46,752 bases of DNA, from positions 1 to 46,752 of the forward strand of contig PABI01000137.1 in NCBI GenBank assembly GCA_002699125.1, written 5' to 3'. The position numbers and the translations under genes were made by a program. Shown piece after piece: positions 15,323 through 23,871 of the stretch. The DNA comes from Anaerolineaceae bacterium. Its GTDB lineage: Bacteria; Chloroflexota; Anaerolineae; Promineifilales; Promineifilaceae. How positions within the stretch are numbered: the stretch's first letter is position 1; each line of letters opens with the position of its first letter. The notes below the pieces were generated by a model that searched no databases, was not told the origin of the DNA, and saw only the letters and a list, made by a program, of their open reading frames with translations.

Positions 15323-16321
15323 CTATCCCTCCAACAACGCCAGGGCTTCCTGAATACGCGCCTCTGGTAGCGCAACATAGCCGGCATCGGCCACAAAAGC
15401 CTGGCCCTCGGTAAGTACCCAACGGTAAAAATCGGCAATCACAGGTGCCGGTTCACCTTTTGTGACTAAATAGAGGGCGCGGGCTTGCGGATAGGGGTAA
15501 ATTTCGGCGGCCACGGCGGCCGTTACCGCATCGCGCGTGCCGTAGAAATCTTCGTTGGGGTCGATTTGGCCGTTGTTGTTGAGATCGATAGGGATGATTT
15601 GTAGGCCGGCGATGGGCAAGCCGGTTGCCGGATCGTAGGCAAAGCCAATGTTGTTGTAGCCCACACCCAGCACATCCTGCCGCACAGCTTCGGCTAAACC
15701 TGGATCGGCGTTAACGGCAGTTCCCACCAAATCTTCCTGCGCGGCCCCCAGAGCAAACAGCGCCCACATCTCTGCCGCCCCAGAGGCATCTGAGCGTGTA
15801 TACACATTTATAGATTCGCTTGCGGTTGTGCCCAGTAGCTGCCCCCAGGTTGCGACCTCCCCGGTAATCCACAGGTCATTGGCCGTTTCTGGGGTGATGC
15901 CCTGCGCCTGTAATTCAGCCAGATACGGATTGTTGGCGTTGACTGTGCCCACTACGGCATCGATTGTGACCGGCACCAGAAACGCACCCTGGTCTAGCTC
16001 CTCCTGGCGTGGATCACGGGAAAGCATGGCGATGTCGGCCGCCCCGGTGAGCATGTCAGTCATCCCCTTGCCCGCGCCGCCCGCCTGCACATCAAAGGTA
16101 ATGTCAGGATGCAGCTCGCTGTACGCCTCGGTCCACACGGTCATCATGGGGAACAGGGCAAAGGCACCGGACACGCTGATTGTGACCGGTTCATTTACGG
16201 TCGTATCCACACCCCCTGATGCCCCACTACCACAGGCTACCAGCGGGAACACGCTTAACAGCAAAAAGCAGACCTTAAGCAGGTCTAGATTAAAAATGAA
16301 AGGTATCGTTTTCTTGGTCAT
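15323..16321 (-). CDS. pstS: Phosphate-binding lipoprotein PstS
   Basis: 332 residues. A lipoprotein signal peptide ends in PLVAC with the lipidated Cys at residue 30. Phosphate-ligand segments are visible: SVSGAFALFPMM, QAGGAGKGMTDML followed by DIAMLSR, and YTRSDASGAAEMW, equivalent to the loops that wrap phosphate in PstS. It captures phosphate outside the membrane and delivers it to PstCA. First gene of pstSCAB. There is no clear ribosome site before the ATG at 16321, and the Pho-box-like repeats end only about 20 bases upstream, so the transcript may be leaderless or nearly so. Confidence 0.93.
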   Translation of the reverse strand: MTKKTIPFIFNLDLLKVCFLLLSVFPLVACGSGASGGVDTTVNEPVTISVSGAFALFPMMTVWTEAYSELHPDITFDVQAGGAGKGMTDMLTGAADIAMLSRDPRQEELDQGAFLVPVTIDAVVGTVNANNPYLAELQAQGITPETANDLWITGEVATWGQLLGTTASESINVYTRSDASGAAEMWALFALGAAQEDLVGTAVNADPGLAEAVRQDVLGVGYNNIGFAYDPATGLPIAGLQIIPIDLNNNGQIDPNEDFYGTRDAVTAAVAAEIYPYPQARALYLVTKGEPAPVIADFYRWVLTEGQAFVADAGYVALPEARIQEALALLEG

Positions 16322-16343
16322 GCCGGAAACGATACCGGGCTGT

Positions 16344-16384
16344 GGTAACAGGATGGTCAGAAAACAGGTAACAAGACAGTAACA
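16344..16384 (-). promoter_or_regulatory. Candidate Pho boxes upstream of pstS
   Basis: GGTAACA at 16344, GGTCAGA at 16355, GGTAACA at 16367 and AGTAACA at 16378, spaced 11, 12 and 11 bp. They fill the 66-bp gap between the phoB-like gene and pstS and match the repeats near 12577-12605 in word, spacing and orientation relative to the target gene. Confidence 0.7.
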
Positions 16385-16387
16385 ATA

Positions 16388-17068
16388 TCAGGCGGGTGGT
16401 TCTGTGAAGGCATACCCTATGCCGGGGATCGTTTCAATGAGGGAAACGGCCGCTTCTTCCCCATCAATTTTACTGCGCAGGCGGTAAATGAGCTGTTTGA
16501 GCATTGTTTTGTCGCCACCCTCGCTGCCCCAAACGGCCGTAATCAAAGAGTCACTCGTCAAAACCTGCCCGGCATGGAGCATCAACGCCTCCAGCAACTT
16601 AGATTCCAAGGGTGTCAGGCGAACTGGCACGCCCCCTGCCCGCTGAACCTCATTGCGCGAGCGGTCAAACGAGAGCCCCGCCATCTCCAAATTGGTTGCC
16701 ACATCAGCGATGCCCGCGCGACGGGCTACCGCTTTAATACGGGCCACAAGTTGATTCGGGCTAAAAGGTTTAACCACATAATCATCCGCACCTAGCTCTA
16801 ATCCATTGATTATGGCTTCATCGCCGCTGCGTACGCTCAGAATGATAATAGGCGTTTGCGCCCGGCTGCGAATTTGCCGGCAAACAGCCAGCCCATCCAT
16901 CTTGGGCAAATTCAAATCTAGCACTACCAGATCTGGTTGTTCTGCCTCCCACAATTTTAGCCCGGCAATCCCGTCAAACGCGGTGGTTACTTCATACCCT
17001 GACCGGCGCAGCGTAAAAGACAAAACATCCGAAAGAGCGAGATCATCTTCAACGACCAAAATCTTCAT
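16388..17068 (-). CDS. OmpR/PhoB-family response regulator, likely phosphate regulator
   Basis: 226 residues. The receiver domain (1-120) has the acidic pair EDD at 7-9, the phospho-acceptor Asp51 in VVLDLNLPKMDG and the Lys in YVVKPFSP. The C-terminal winged helix (about 130-224) contains LTPLESKLLEAL, the recognition helix region MLKQLIYRLRSKI and the wing ETIPGIGYAF. It is encoded with the sensor kinase (ATGA overlap of four bases) and immediately before the Pho-box-like repeats and pstS, so it is very probably the PhoB/PhoP-type activator of the Pst genes. The OmpR family normally binds direct repeats with 10-11-bp spacing, as seen in front of pstS and the Na/Pi-type gene. Confidence 0.92.
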   Translation of the reverse strand: MKILVVEDDLALSDVLSFTLRRSGYEVTTAFDGIAGLKLWEAEQPDLVVLDLNLPKMDGLAVCRQIRSRAQTPIIILSVRSGDEAIINGLELGADDYVVKPFSPNQLVARIKAVARRAGIADVATNLEMAGLSFDRSRNEVQRAGGVPVRLTPLESKLLEALMLHAGQVLTSDSLITAVWGSEGGDKTMLKQLIYRLRSKIDGEEAAVSLIETIPGIGYAFTEPPA

Positions 17069-19152
17069 CCAGTGGCTTCCTTTTGCTGTAAGGGAATCTC
17101 AAACCAGAAAAGCGCGCCGCCGCCGGGTCGATCGCTCACGCCAACCTGTCCGCCGTGGCCTTCCACAATCGTCTTAACCACAAACAAGCCCAGGCCAATG
17201 CCATACTGTTCCTGCTCGCCCGAATCCAGGCGAACAAAACTACGAAAAATATTGTTCCGCTCCGCTGGCGGAATACCGGGACCTTGATCCGCCACGCCGA
17301 CGCGCAGCCTGCCCTCTGGCTGGCTAATTTGCAGTTCAATGGGTGAGCCAATGGGACTATACTTGCTGGCGTTAATGATGAGATTGACACTTGCCTGTGT
17401 CAGGCGTGTCGGATCGCCTTCAACCTCTGCCAGATCAGGCGAGGCGCTGATTTGTATCTCCTGGCTGCGTCGTTCTAGCAAGGGCCGGGTAATGACGACG
17501 GCATCTTCAAGGGTTCGGTGAATAGAAAACTTTTGCCGACGCAAGGCAAATTGCCCAGCTTCAATGCTGCTGCTTTCCAGTAAATTGTCAATTAAATTTT
17601 GCAGGCTAAGCAAGCTGAGATGGGAAGGCTTTAGCAATTGTCTGATCTCTGCCAGGGAAAACTCTTCCGCTTCATCGAGCAAAAGCTCCATCGAGGCATT
17701 TAAGGTGCTCAACGGCGTACGAAATTCGTGGGAAATGTTGGCCAAAAAGTAGGAGCGCAAGCGGCGTACAGCCTCTTCTTCGGTAACGTCACGAAACACG
17801 AGGGCGACCTGGACGGTACTGCTTCCCGGGGGGATCAACTGCGAATCAGTAAGGGCTAAAACAACGCTTTTGCCGCTGTGCGTCAGTACGCCAATTTGTC
17901 TTTTTTGCCCTGATCGGGAGATGTTGTCTAGAAAGTTAGCCTGCGTGTTTTCGCTCAAGGTGAACAGTGTATTTACATGCTGTCCGGTTGCCTCCTCGGG
18001 CGGCCAGCCAAGGATGTTGTGTGCGCCTTTACTCCAAAAGGTGACGATGCCCTCGGCGTCATAGGTAACAACGCCTTCTACAAGCGATTGCACGAGCGTG
18101 TTCAGCCGCTCGCCCACTTCTGATTTCTCCTGAAGTGCCCGCAGCATACTAGCCTGACTGCTGTGAAGCGCTGTTGCCAGAGTTCTTATTTCTACGGGAT
18201 TAGAAATAAGGGGAATGGCAGCAACCAGATTGCCTTCGCTGATTTTTTCTGCCGTGCTTGTCAGTTTTTGCAGCGGCGCATTGACCTGGCGAACAAACCA
18301 GATGCTCAGGATAGAGCCCAGGATGGCCACACTAACGGTACTGATGGCTAATACGTAAAAGGCTTGTTGACCTGTGGCCACTAAATCATTAACTTGAAGC
18401 GCCACTTCAGAAATGAGTGTGGTGTGTCCGGTGCCATTGGCCAGAGGCATATAAGCCGTGTAATAAACATTTTCGTTTACAGTTAACACTTCCCCCTCGT
18501 CCTGGACGAGTTCCTGTGGGGAGTCAACGGCCGTTACCGCCAGGGTGCCATTATTGGCAAAATTACTGGACAGGCGAACGCCGTCTGGTTGCAAAATGCT
18601 TTGCTGCGCCCCGGTGGCTGACGCCAATCGCTGCAGGAAGAGGCTCTCTAACCAGATGCCAGCCACGGCCGTTCCCAATGGCCGGTTTGAGATTTGGTCG
18701 GTGATTACCTGCTGGGCCAAAATGGTGGGACGGCCGTTTAGCAAAACAAACCCAAAATGATCATCAGGTGGGCACTCAGATATGCCGCTGTCACCAGCCA
18801 ACAAGACATGATCTACCGTGCAAAGCAGCAAAACATCCAATCCGCTCTGGCTTTGAAAATCCTGCAAGTAAAGATGCAATTCAGCGGCCGTTTCCGTGTT
18901 GATGAGCTGTTGCAGCGTGGGGCGTTCCACAAAAAGCACAAGCTGGCCAGCTACCCGCTCTTGTTCAGCCTCCAGCAACGACTGCGTGGCAATTTGGGCA
19001 TTGTGCACCTGTGACCACGCCTGGCGTTCCAGCTGACTGCGCGTGAGCCAGTAGGCTGGAACCCCGGCACTTAAGGTCGTCAGCACGATGAGGATCACAA
19101 AGCCAAGCAGCAGCCGGACCGAAAAGCGGTTAAGGGTCAGGAAATTTTTCAT
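17065..19152 (-). CDS. PhoR-like sensor histidine kinase with extracytoplasmic sensor, HAMP and PAS domains
   Basis: 695 residues. TM1 spans about 13-35, an extracytoplasmic sensor follows to about 262, TM2 lies at about 264-287, HAMP at about 288-340 (NAPLQKLTSTAEKISEGNL), PAS at about 345-455 (GVVTYDAEGIVTFWSKGA), HisKA with phospho-His475 in ISHEFRTPL, and the HATPase domain with N-box NASKYSP (from 594), G1 DQGPGIP (622-628) and G2 GIGLGLF (651-657). All catalytic motifs are intact. The gene overlaps the response regulator by four bases, so the pair is co-translated. A large extracytoplasmic domain is unlike the short periplasmic loop of E. coli PhoR but common in Gram-positive PhoR. No clear ribosome site precedes the ATG at 19152; 16 bases separate it from the manA stop. 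Confidence 0.92.
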   Translation of the reverse strand: MKNFLTLNRFSVRLLLGFVILIVLTTLSAGVPAYWLTRSQLERQAWSQVHNAQIATQSLLEAEQERVAGQLVLFVERPTLQQLINTETAAELHLYLQDFQSQSGLDVLLLCTVDHVLLAGDSGISECPPDDHFGFVLLNGRPTILAQQVITDQISNRPLGTAVAGIWLESLFLQRLASATGAQQSILQPDGVRLSSNFANNGTLAVTAVDSPQELVQDEGEVLTVNENVYYTAYMPLANGTGHTTLISEVALQVNDLVATGQQAFYVLAISTVSVAILGSILSIWFVRQVNAPLQKLTSTAEKISEGNLVAAIPLISNPVEIRTLATALHSSQASMLRALQEKSEVGERLNTLVQSLVEGVVTYDAEGIVTFWSKGAHNILGWPPEEATGQHVNTLFTLSENTQANFLDNISRSGQKRQIGVLTHSGKSVVLALTDSQLIPPGSSTVQVALVFRDVTEEEAVRRLRSYFLANISHEFRTPLSTLNASMELLLDEAEEFSLAEIRQLLKPSHLSLLSLQNLIDNLLESSSIEAGQFALRRQKFSIHRTLEDAVVITRPLLERRSQEIQISASPDLAEVEGDPTRLTQASVNLIINASKYSPIGSPIELQISQPEGRLRVGVADQGPGIPPAERNNIFRSFVRLDSGEQEQYGIGLGLFVVKTIVEGHGGQVGVSDRPGGGALFWFEIPLQQKEATG

Positions 19153-19168
19153 GTAGTTCAGATCAACT

Positions 19169-20158
19169 TCAGGCGACGTAGCTCCGTAAAAGTGTAGCTG
19201 GGGAAACGGCCGTTATCGTAAATTCCCCCATTGCCGCCGGCAGCAATACAAAACGCACCGCTGACAAAGCTAAATCATTTACTATGACATCCCCCTGTGT
19301 GATACCCCAAATTTCTAACGTTTCTCCCGTGCAGTTTCCCTGAAAGGTAGAACCAGCAGCCATTTCTACTCGTTCTGTCACAAAATAATCTGTCTTACAC
19401 AGCAGCGAACGCCGAACGCCGTTTTCAGAGGCTATACGTTCAGGTGGACATAGTTCAGGGGCAATTTGTTCAAAGTCAATGACATCTAGTGCTTTATCCA
19501 CATGCAGCTGACGCGGTTGGCCATCGGCCCCTACCCGTCCCCAGTCGTAAACGCGGTACGTGGTGTTGGAGTTCTGCTGAATTTCAGCGATCAGCAGGCC
19601 ACCCATGATCGCATGGAGTGACCCAGCAGGCACACAAATGTGATCGCCAGTTTGAACATTAATCCTGTTGAGATGTGGTTTTAGGTTATTGTTGTTAATG
19701 GCTACGCGAAATTCTTCTTTACTAATTTGATGTGAAACACCCAAAATCACTTCCGCCTCTGGCTCAGCGTGCAGCACCACCCACATTTCTGTCTTGCCCA
19801 GCTCATTGCCCTCATTTGCTAAAGCATACTCATCCCGAGGATGCACCTGCACGGACAACGGCCGATTGGCATCCAAAAGTTTAATCAGCAGCGGAAACTT
19901 CCCCCGCTCCTCCGCCCAGGCGGAACGGCTGCCAATTAAAGCCAGCCCCAGCTCTTCGTGGAGTTCAGTAAGAAGCTTGCCGGCGTAACGGCCGTTCACT
20001 ACCCGTGTTGTGCCATCTTCATGGCCGGCAATCTCCCAGCTTTCGGCAATAACACCCTCAGGTGGCAGTTTGCGGCCCAATTTCTCCAAGTTGCGCCCAC
20101 CCCAAATATAATCTTTCAAAATCGGTTCAAATAGCAAAGGATACAAATCTTGGCTCAT
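19169..20158 (-). CDS. manA: Class I mannose-6-phosphate isomerase
   Basis: 329 residues, the short Bacillus-like form. It interconverts mannose-6-phosphate and fructose-6-phosphate, feeding GDP-mannose synthesis or mannose catabolism. Zinc ligands are visible: Gln and His in SVQVHPRDEY, Glu in GKTEMWVVL, and His in VPAGSLHAI; the catalytic Arg sits in TTYRVYDWGR. The N-terminal KDYIWGGRNLEKLGRKLP segment is diagnostic. AGGGAG lies nine bases upstream of the ATG. It is the first gene of a run that continues into the sensor kinase only 16 bases downstream, an unusual partner for a phosphate regulator, perhaps linking a sugar-phosphate step to the same transcript. It is divergent from the TRAP binding-protein gene across 127 bp. 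Confidence 0.93.
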   Translation of the reverse strand: MSQDLYPLLFEPILKDYIWGGRNLEKLGRKLPPEGVIAESWEIAGHEDGTTRVVNGRYAGKLLTELHEELGLALIGSRSAWAEERGKFPLLIKLLDANRPLSVQVHPRDEYALANEGNELGKTEMWVVLHAEPEAEVILGVSHQISKEEFRVAINNNNLKPHLNRINVQTGDHICVPAGSLHAIMGGLLIAEIQQNSNTTYRVYDWGRVGADGQPRQLHVDKALDVIDFEQIAPELCPPERIASENGVRRSLLCKTDYFVTERVEMAAGSTFQGNCTGETLEIWGITQGDVIVNDLALSAVRFVLLPAAMGEFTITAVSPATLLRSYVA

Positions 20159-20285
20159 TCAAAGCATCTCCCTTAGATACGTCAACAATTCAACACACCA
20201 AATTTTTGGCGATGATCTTATCTTACTATACAATTTTTCCCTCTACTATCATCTCATATTTCCTAAAACAAATAAGGAGGCAGAA

Positions 20286-21452
20286 ATGGAGCGCAGAGAA
20301 TTTTTGGGCATGGCTGCAAAAGGTGCTGCTGGTGCAGCGCTGGTTGGGTTAGCCGGATGTAGCCAACCTGAAGAAACCGCAGAAGTTGTGGAACAGGCAC
20401 AGGAAACAGCTCAGGAAGTGCAGGAAGTCATTGCTCAGGAATCGGGTTTTCCCGAAATTACCTGGGAAATGGCTACCAGTTGGCCGCTGTCATTGGATAC
20501 TATCTTTGGTGGTGCCCAAATTTTTGCTGACCGGCTGAGTGCAATCACCGGGGGCAAATTCACCATTCTTCCCCGTGCATCTGGCGAATTAGTGGGAGGC
20601 ACCGAGGTCATGGACGCCGTGGAAACGGGCGCTTTACAAGTGGGCCACACTGCCTCCTACTATTACACAGGAAAAAGCCCGGCGACGGCGTTTGGCACAG
20701 CGCTGCCATTTGGCCTGACGGCCCGGCAGCAAAACGCCTGGCTGTATGAGGGTGGCGGGCTGCAATTGATGCAGGACTTTTATGCCGAGCGCTTCAACCT
20801 CATCCAGTTCCCGGCGGGCAATACCGGGGCACAAATGGGCGGCTGGTACAATAAGGAAATTAACACCCCAGAAGATTTTGTCGGTTTAAAGATGCGTATT
20901 CCTGGCCTGGGTGGTCAGGTCTACGATCGATTGGGGGCTACGGTTCAGGTAATCCCTGGCGGCGAAATTTTCCAGGCGCTGCAAACCGGTGCCATTGACG
21001 CTACGGAATGGGTTGGCCCCTACGACGATCTGAAACTGGGTTTCCACACTGTCACTCGCTACTATTATTATCCAGGCTGGTGGGAGCCGGGACCAACGCT
21101 GGAAGTGCAAATTAACCTGGATGAATACAATGCTCTGCCTGAAGAATACAAGGCTGCCATTCAATCGGCCGCTGTGGAAGCCAACATGGGCATGATGGCT
21201 CGCTACGATGTACAGAACATTGCCGCCCTGGCCCAAATTCGTGAAGAGTCTGAGATCGAGTTACGGCCGTTCTCCGACGAAGTTCTCAACGCTGCCCGTG
21301 ATGCTTCCTTCGCCCTCTATGATGAGTTCAGCCAGCAAGACACTGACTTTGCCGCCATCTTCACCCCCTGGAATGATTTCCGGCAAAAAATCAGCGAATG
21401 GCACGGCTTCAATGAATTAACCTATCTGAACTACGTTGGTGCGAACGCCTAA
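20286..21452 (+). CDS. TRAP transporter substrate-binding protein (DctP family, TakP-like), Tat-type lipoprotein
   Basis: 388 residues. The N-terminus MERREFLGMAAKG carries the twin-arginine RRxFL signal and a lipobox LAGC with Cys25, so it is probably exported folded and lipid-anchored. The binding fold shows FADRLSAITGGKF, GASxE-like SGELVGGTEVMDAV, GNTGAQMGGW, the family-defining LKMRIPGLGGQVYDRLGA and FQALQTGAIDATEW. This pattern resembles the TakP/oxo-acid branch, so an organic acid is the likely ligand. AAGGAGG lies six bases upstream of the ATG. Its membrane partners are on the opposite strand, converging on a shared terminator, so the binding protein has its own promoter in the divergent gap with manA. 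Confidence 0.92.
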   Translation: MERREFLGMAAKGAAGAALVGLAGCSQPEETAEVVEQAQETAQEVQEVIAQESGFPEITWEMATSWPLSLDTIFGGAQIFADRLSAITGGKFTILPRASGELVGGTEVMDAVETGALQVGHTASYYYTGKSPATAFGTALPFGLTARQQNAWLYEGGGLQLMQDFYAERFNLIQFPAGNTGAQMGGWYNKEINTPEDFVGLKMRIPGLGGQVYDRLGATVQVIPGGEIFQALQTGAIDATEWVGPYDDLKLGFHTVTRYYYYPGWWEPGPTLEVQINLDEYNALPEEYKAAIQSAAVEANMGMMARYDVQNIAALAQIREESEIELRPFSDEVLNAARDASFALYDEFSQQDTDFAAIFTPWNDFRQKISEWHGFNELTYLNYVGANA

Positions 21453-21562
21453 CTATACAAACCTGACAAGTTTCCAAAACAAGCCTGAAATTGAGCTAAT
21501 TTTGCACTGCAAACAACCACTTTCGACTAAATCTTAGTAAACTTGTCAGGTTCTTGATAACA

Positions 21563-21602
21563 AAAAAAGGGATGTGCTCTCCTCTGAGCACATCCCTTTT
21601 TT
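21563..21602. terminator. Bidirectional intrinsic terminator between TRAP dctP-type and dctM-type genes
   Basis: Perfect 17-bp stem (21563-21579 with 21586-21602; core GGGATGTGCTC) and six-base loop, with A-run and T-run on the two sides. It serves both converging transcripts. Confidence 0.92.
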
Positions 21603-21618
21603 GCTTTCAGGGCAACTT

Positions 21619-23085
21619 TTAACCAGACAGCTCAATCAGCCAGGTTACCGTAGAAGGTACAAACATGACGATTAACAGTCCCACCCCCTGCAAAACCATA
21701 AAAGGAATGGCCCCCTTGTGGATGTCTGAAGTTTCCACTTCATCTGGCTTTACGCTCTGCAAATAGAACAAAGAAAAACCTACCGGTGGCGAAATAAACG
21801 CCATATTCAGGTTGATGGCCATCATCACGCTGAACCAGACAAGATCAACGCCCAGCTCTATCGCCGCCGGAATGAAAATAGGCATCACAATGAAGCTAAT
21901 TTCCAGGAATTCCAAGTTGATGCCCAGCAAGAACACAGCAATGTTGGCCACAATGATAAAACCCCAGAAACCGCCCGGAAGTGATGTCAAAAGCTCTTTA
22001 GCAAATCGCTGGCCGCCCAGCTGATCAAAAATCAAACCAAAAAAAGTTGAGCAGAACAAAATCATCAACACCAGCGCCGTGATATTGGCTGTTTGGCGTC
22101 CGGCCGTCTTAAGCACCTGCCAGCTCATGTTTTTGTTCAAGATCGCCAGCAAACAAGCCCCTGCTGCGCCAACCGCACCCGACTCCGTCGGTGTGGCTCG
22201 TCCTGTAAAAATGCTGCCCAAGACTAAGAAAATCAAAAACAAGGGAGGCACTACCGACACCAACGTTTTACGGGCCAAAGCCCACCCCTTGATTGTGCGG
22301 GCTTCCAGGGGCAAAGCAGGCGCATCTTCAGGGCGCACAATAGCCACATATATTACGTACAGCGCATAAAGTAACGCCAAAATAAGCCCCGGAATCAGTG
22401 CCCCCAAAAAAAGATCGCCCACCGAGACACCCACCTGATCACTAAGAACCACCAGGACCAAACTAGGTGGCAAAAGCTGGGCTAAAGTACCGGTAGAAAT
22501 GATAATGCCAGTAGCCAACTTGTGCTCATATCCATACCGCACCATAATGGGCAGCGACAAAATGCCCATCACAATAACCGTCGCGGCAACAACACCTGTC
22601 GCCGCGGCCAGCAGCGTCCCTACAATAACCACCGCCAGGGCCACCCCGCCCCGCACAGGCCCCAGCAAAATGCCAATGGTGGTCAAAAGCTCTTCCGCCA
22701 GGCCAGATTTTTCAAAAACCGCGCCCATAAAAACAAAAAACGGAATCGCCAGCAGCGTAAAGTCTGACATGGAGCCAAACCAGCGATTTTGCAGCAAAAT
22801 CAAGCGGGTGAAAGGAAAAAGACCAGTGGCAATGCCAATTGCGCCAAATAAGATTCCCGTTCCGGCAAAGGAAAAAGCAACCGGATAACCACTTAAAATC
22901 AATGTGAGGAAAAAGTCGAACATCACAATGGCATACCAGCGGGGGTCCTGGGTAAGCGCAATGAGAACGCCAATGATGCCAAATGCCAATGCGGTCATAT
23001 TGTAGGCACGTAATGCCGAGTACCCTCTGCGCCACAATATAGGAAACAGCAATAACGATGCCAGGGCCAGCCATTGTAAGACCAT
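21619..23085 (-). CDS. TRAP transporter large permease (DctM family)
   Basis: 488 residues, around 13-14 membrane helices. Diagnostic segments include FTLLAIPFFVFMGAVFEKSGLAE (by its core LAIPFFVFMG), TGVVAATVIVMGILSLP, GTLAQLLPPS, FTGRATPTESGAVGA and the closing AFISPPVGFSLFYLQ. There are extra N-terminal helices before the usual core, making it longer than the roughly 430-residue typical form. It moves the substrate with Na+ or H+. AGGAG lies seven bases upstream of the start. It follows the small-subunit gene after 47 bases. Confidence 0.93.
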   Translation of the reverse strand: MVLQWLALASLLLFPILWRRGYSALRAYNMTALAFGIIGVLIALTQDPRWYAIVMFDFFLTLILSGYPVAFSFAGTGILFGAIGIATGLFPFTRLILLQNRWFGSMSDFTLLAIPFFVFMGAVFEKSGLAEELLTTIGILLGPVRGGVALAVVIVGTLLAAATGVVAATVIVMGILSLPIMVRYGYEHKLATGIIISTGTLAQLLPPSLVLVVLSDQVGVSVGDLFLGALIPGLILALLYALYVIYVAIVRPEDAPALPLEARTIKGWALARKTLVSVVPPLFLIFLVLGSIFTGRATPTESGAVGAAGACLLAILNKNMSWQVLKTAGRQTANITALVLMILFCSTFFGLIFDQLGGQRFAKELLTSLPGGFWGFIIVANIAVFLLGINLEFLEISFIVMPIFIPAAIELGVDLVWFSVMMAINLNMAFISPPVGFSLFYLQSVKPDEVETSDIHKGAIPFMVLQGVGLLIVMFVPSTVTWLIELSG

Positions 23086-23132
23086 TCCGTCTCTCCTTGC
23101 TTGAATGAAAGGTTTTTATTTGGGGCGAATGC

Positions 23133-23804
23133 TTATTCGATGCGAATGGGTGCCTCAGGTTCAGGCAGCTCTATGCCAAACTCTTCCTGCCTCCCCGTGA
23201 GCACACTGATGAGCTTTATCACCTCAGAGATGGCCTGGAGCAGTAAGAACAGAAAGGCAAAGTAAAGTACAGACTTTATAGGGGCACGATTTAGCCCATT
23301 TGGATCAGGCGAAACCTCACCACAATAACGCCCGGAAAGGTCAAGAAAATCCGCAAAATAGAGGGCCCGGTCTGCGATGGTGGTGGTTTCGTCAGCAAAA
23401 CACCATTCACCGTTGGGTAGTTTTCCCCAGGAGGTCAGAATCGGGTCCCAGGTAATATAGAGGGCCAGCAGGCAAAAAGGCAGCAGGGCAATAATATGGC
23501 CAACGAGATCAATTGTCGCCTTGACTTTTGGCGATTGGTCAGCAAACCAAAAATCAACCCGCACATTTATTTGATTTTTCAGAATGTAGGAGAAGCCAAG
23601 CAGAAAGATGAGGGTATATAGATACCATTGGAGCTCGATAACGACATTACTGGTTAACTTAGTGCCAGTTACCTGTCCGGTGTAGCGAAGTACCACATTG
23701 AGAAAGCCGGTCAGAACCGTTATGAGGACAATATAAACAGGAAGCGTGCCAAGCCAATCAGTAAATGCATCAGTAAGGGCTACGTACTTGCGCAGTATTG
23801 CCAT
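23133..23804 (-). CDS. TRAP transporter small permease (DctQ family)
   Basis: 223 residues with four predicted helices (about 18-38, 62-80, 100-120, 178-200). ELQWYLYTLIFLLGFSYILK and the NVRVDFW segment are the recognisable DctQ elements. A loop of about 50 residues containing two Cys (GEWCFADE and GRYCGEV) separates helices 3 and 4, longer than usual. AGAGG lies seven bases upstream of the ATG. It is the first gene of the dctQ-dctM pair, and stabilises the large subunit in the membrane. Confidence 0.88.
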   Translation of the reverse strand: MAILRKYVALTDAFTDWLGTLPVYIVLITVLTGFLNVVLRYTGQVTGTKLTSNVVIELQWYLYTLIFLLGFSYILKNQINVRVDFWFADQSPKVKATIDLVGHIIALLPFCLLALYITWDPILTSWGKLPNGEWCFADETTTIADRALYFADFLDLSGRYCGEVSPDPNGLNRAPIKSVLYFAFLFLLLQAISEVIKLISVLTGRQEEFGIELPEPEAPIRIE

Positions 23805-23871
23805 GGTATACCTCTTGTATGTGGGTATTATGCTGAATAATGGTTGGCCGTAATCATATCAAATTAATTGC

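Noticed and set aside
15323..15422. pstC start inside pstS (34-residue extension)
   Set aside because: The extension is a shadow of the pstS end; GGAGGG and an ATG lie at 15320 just after the pstS stop.
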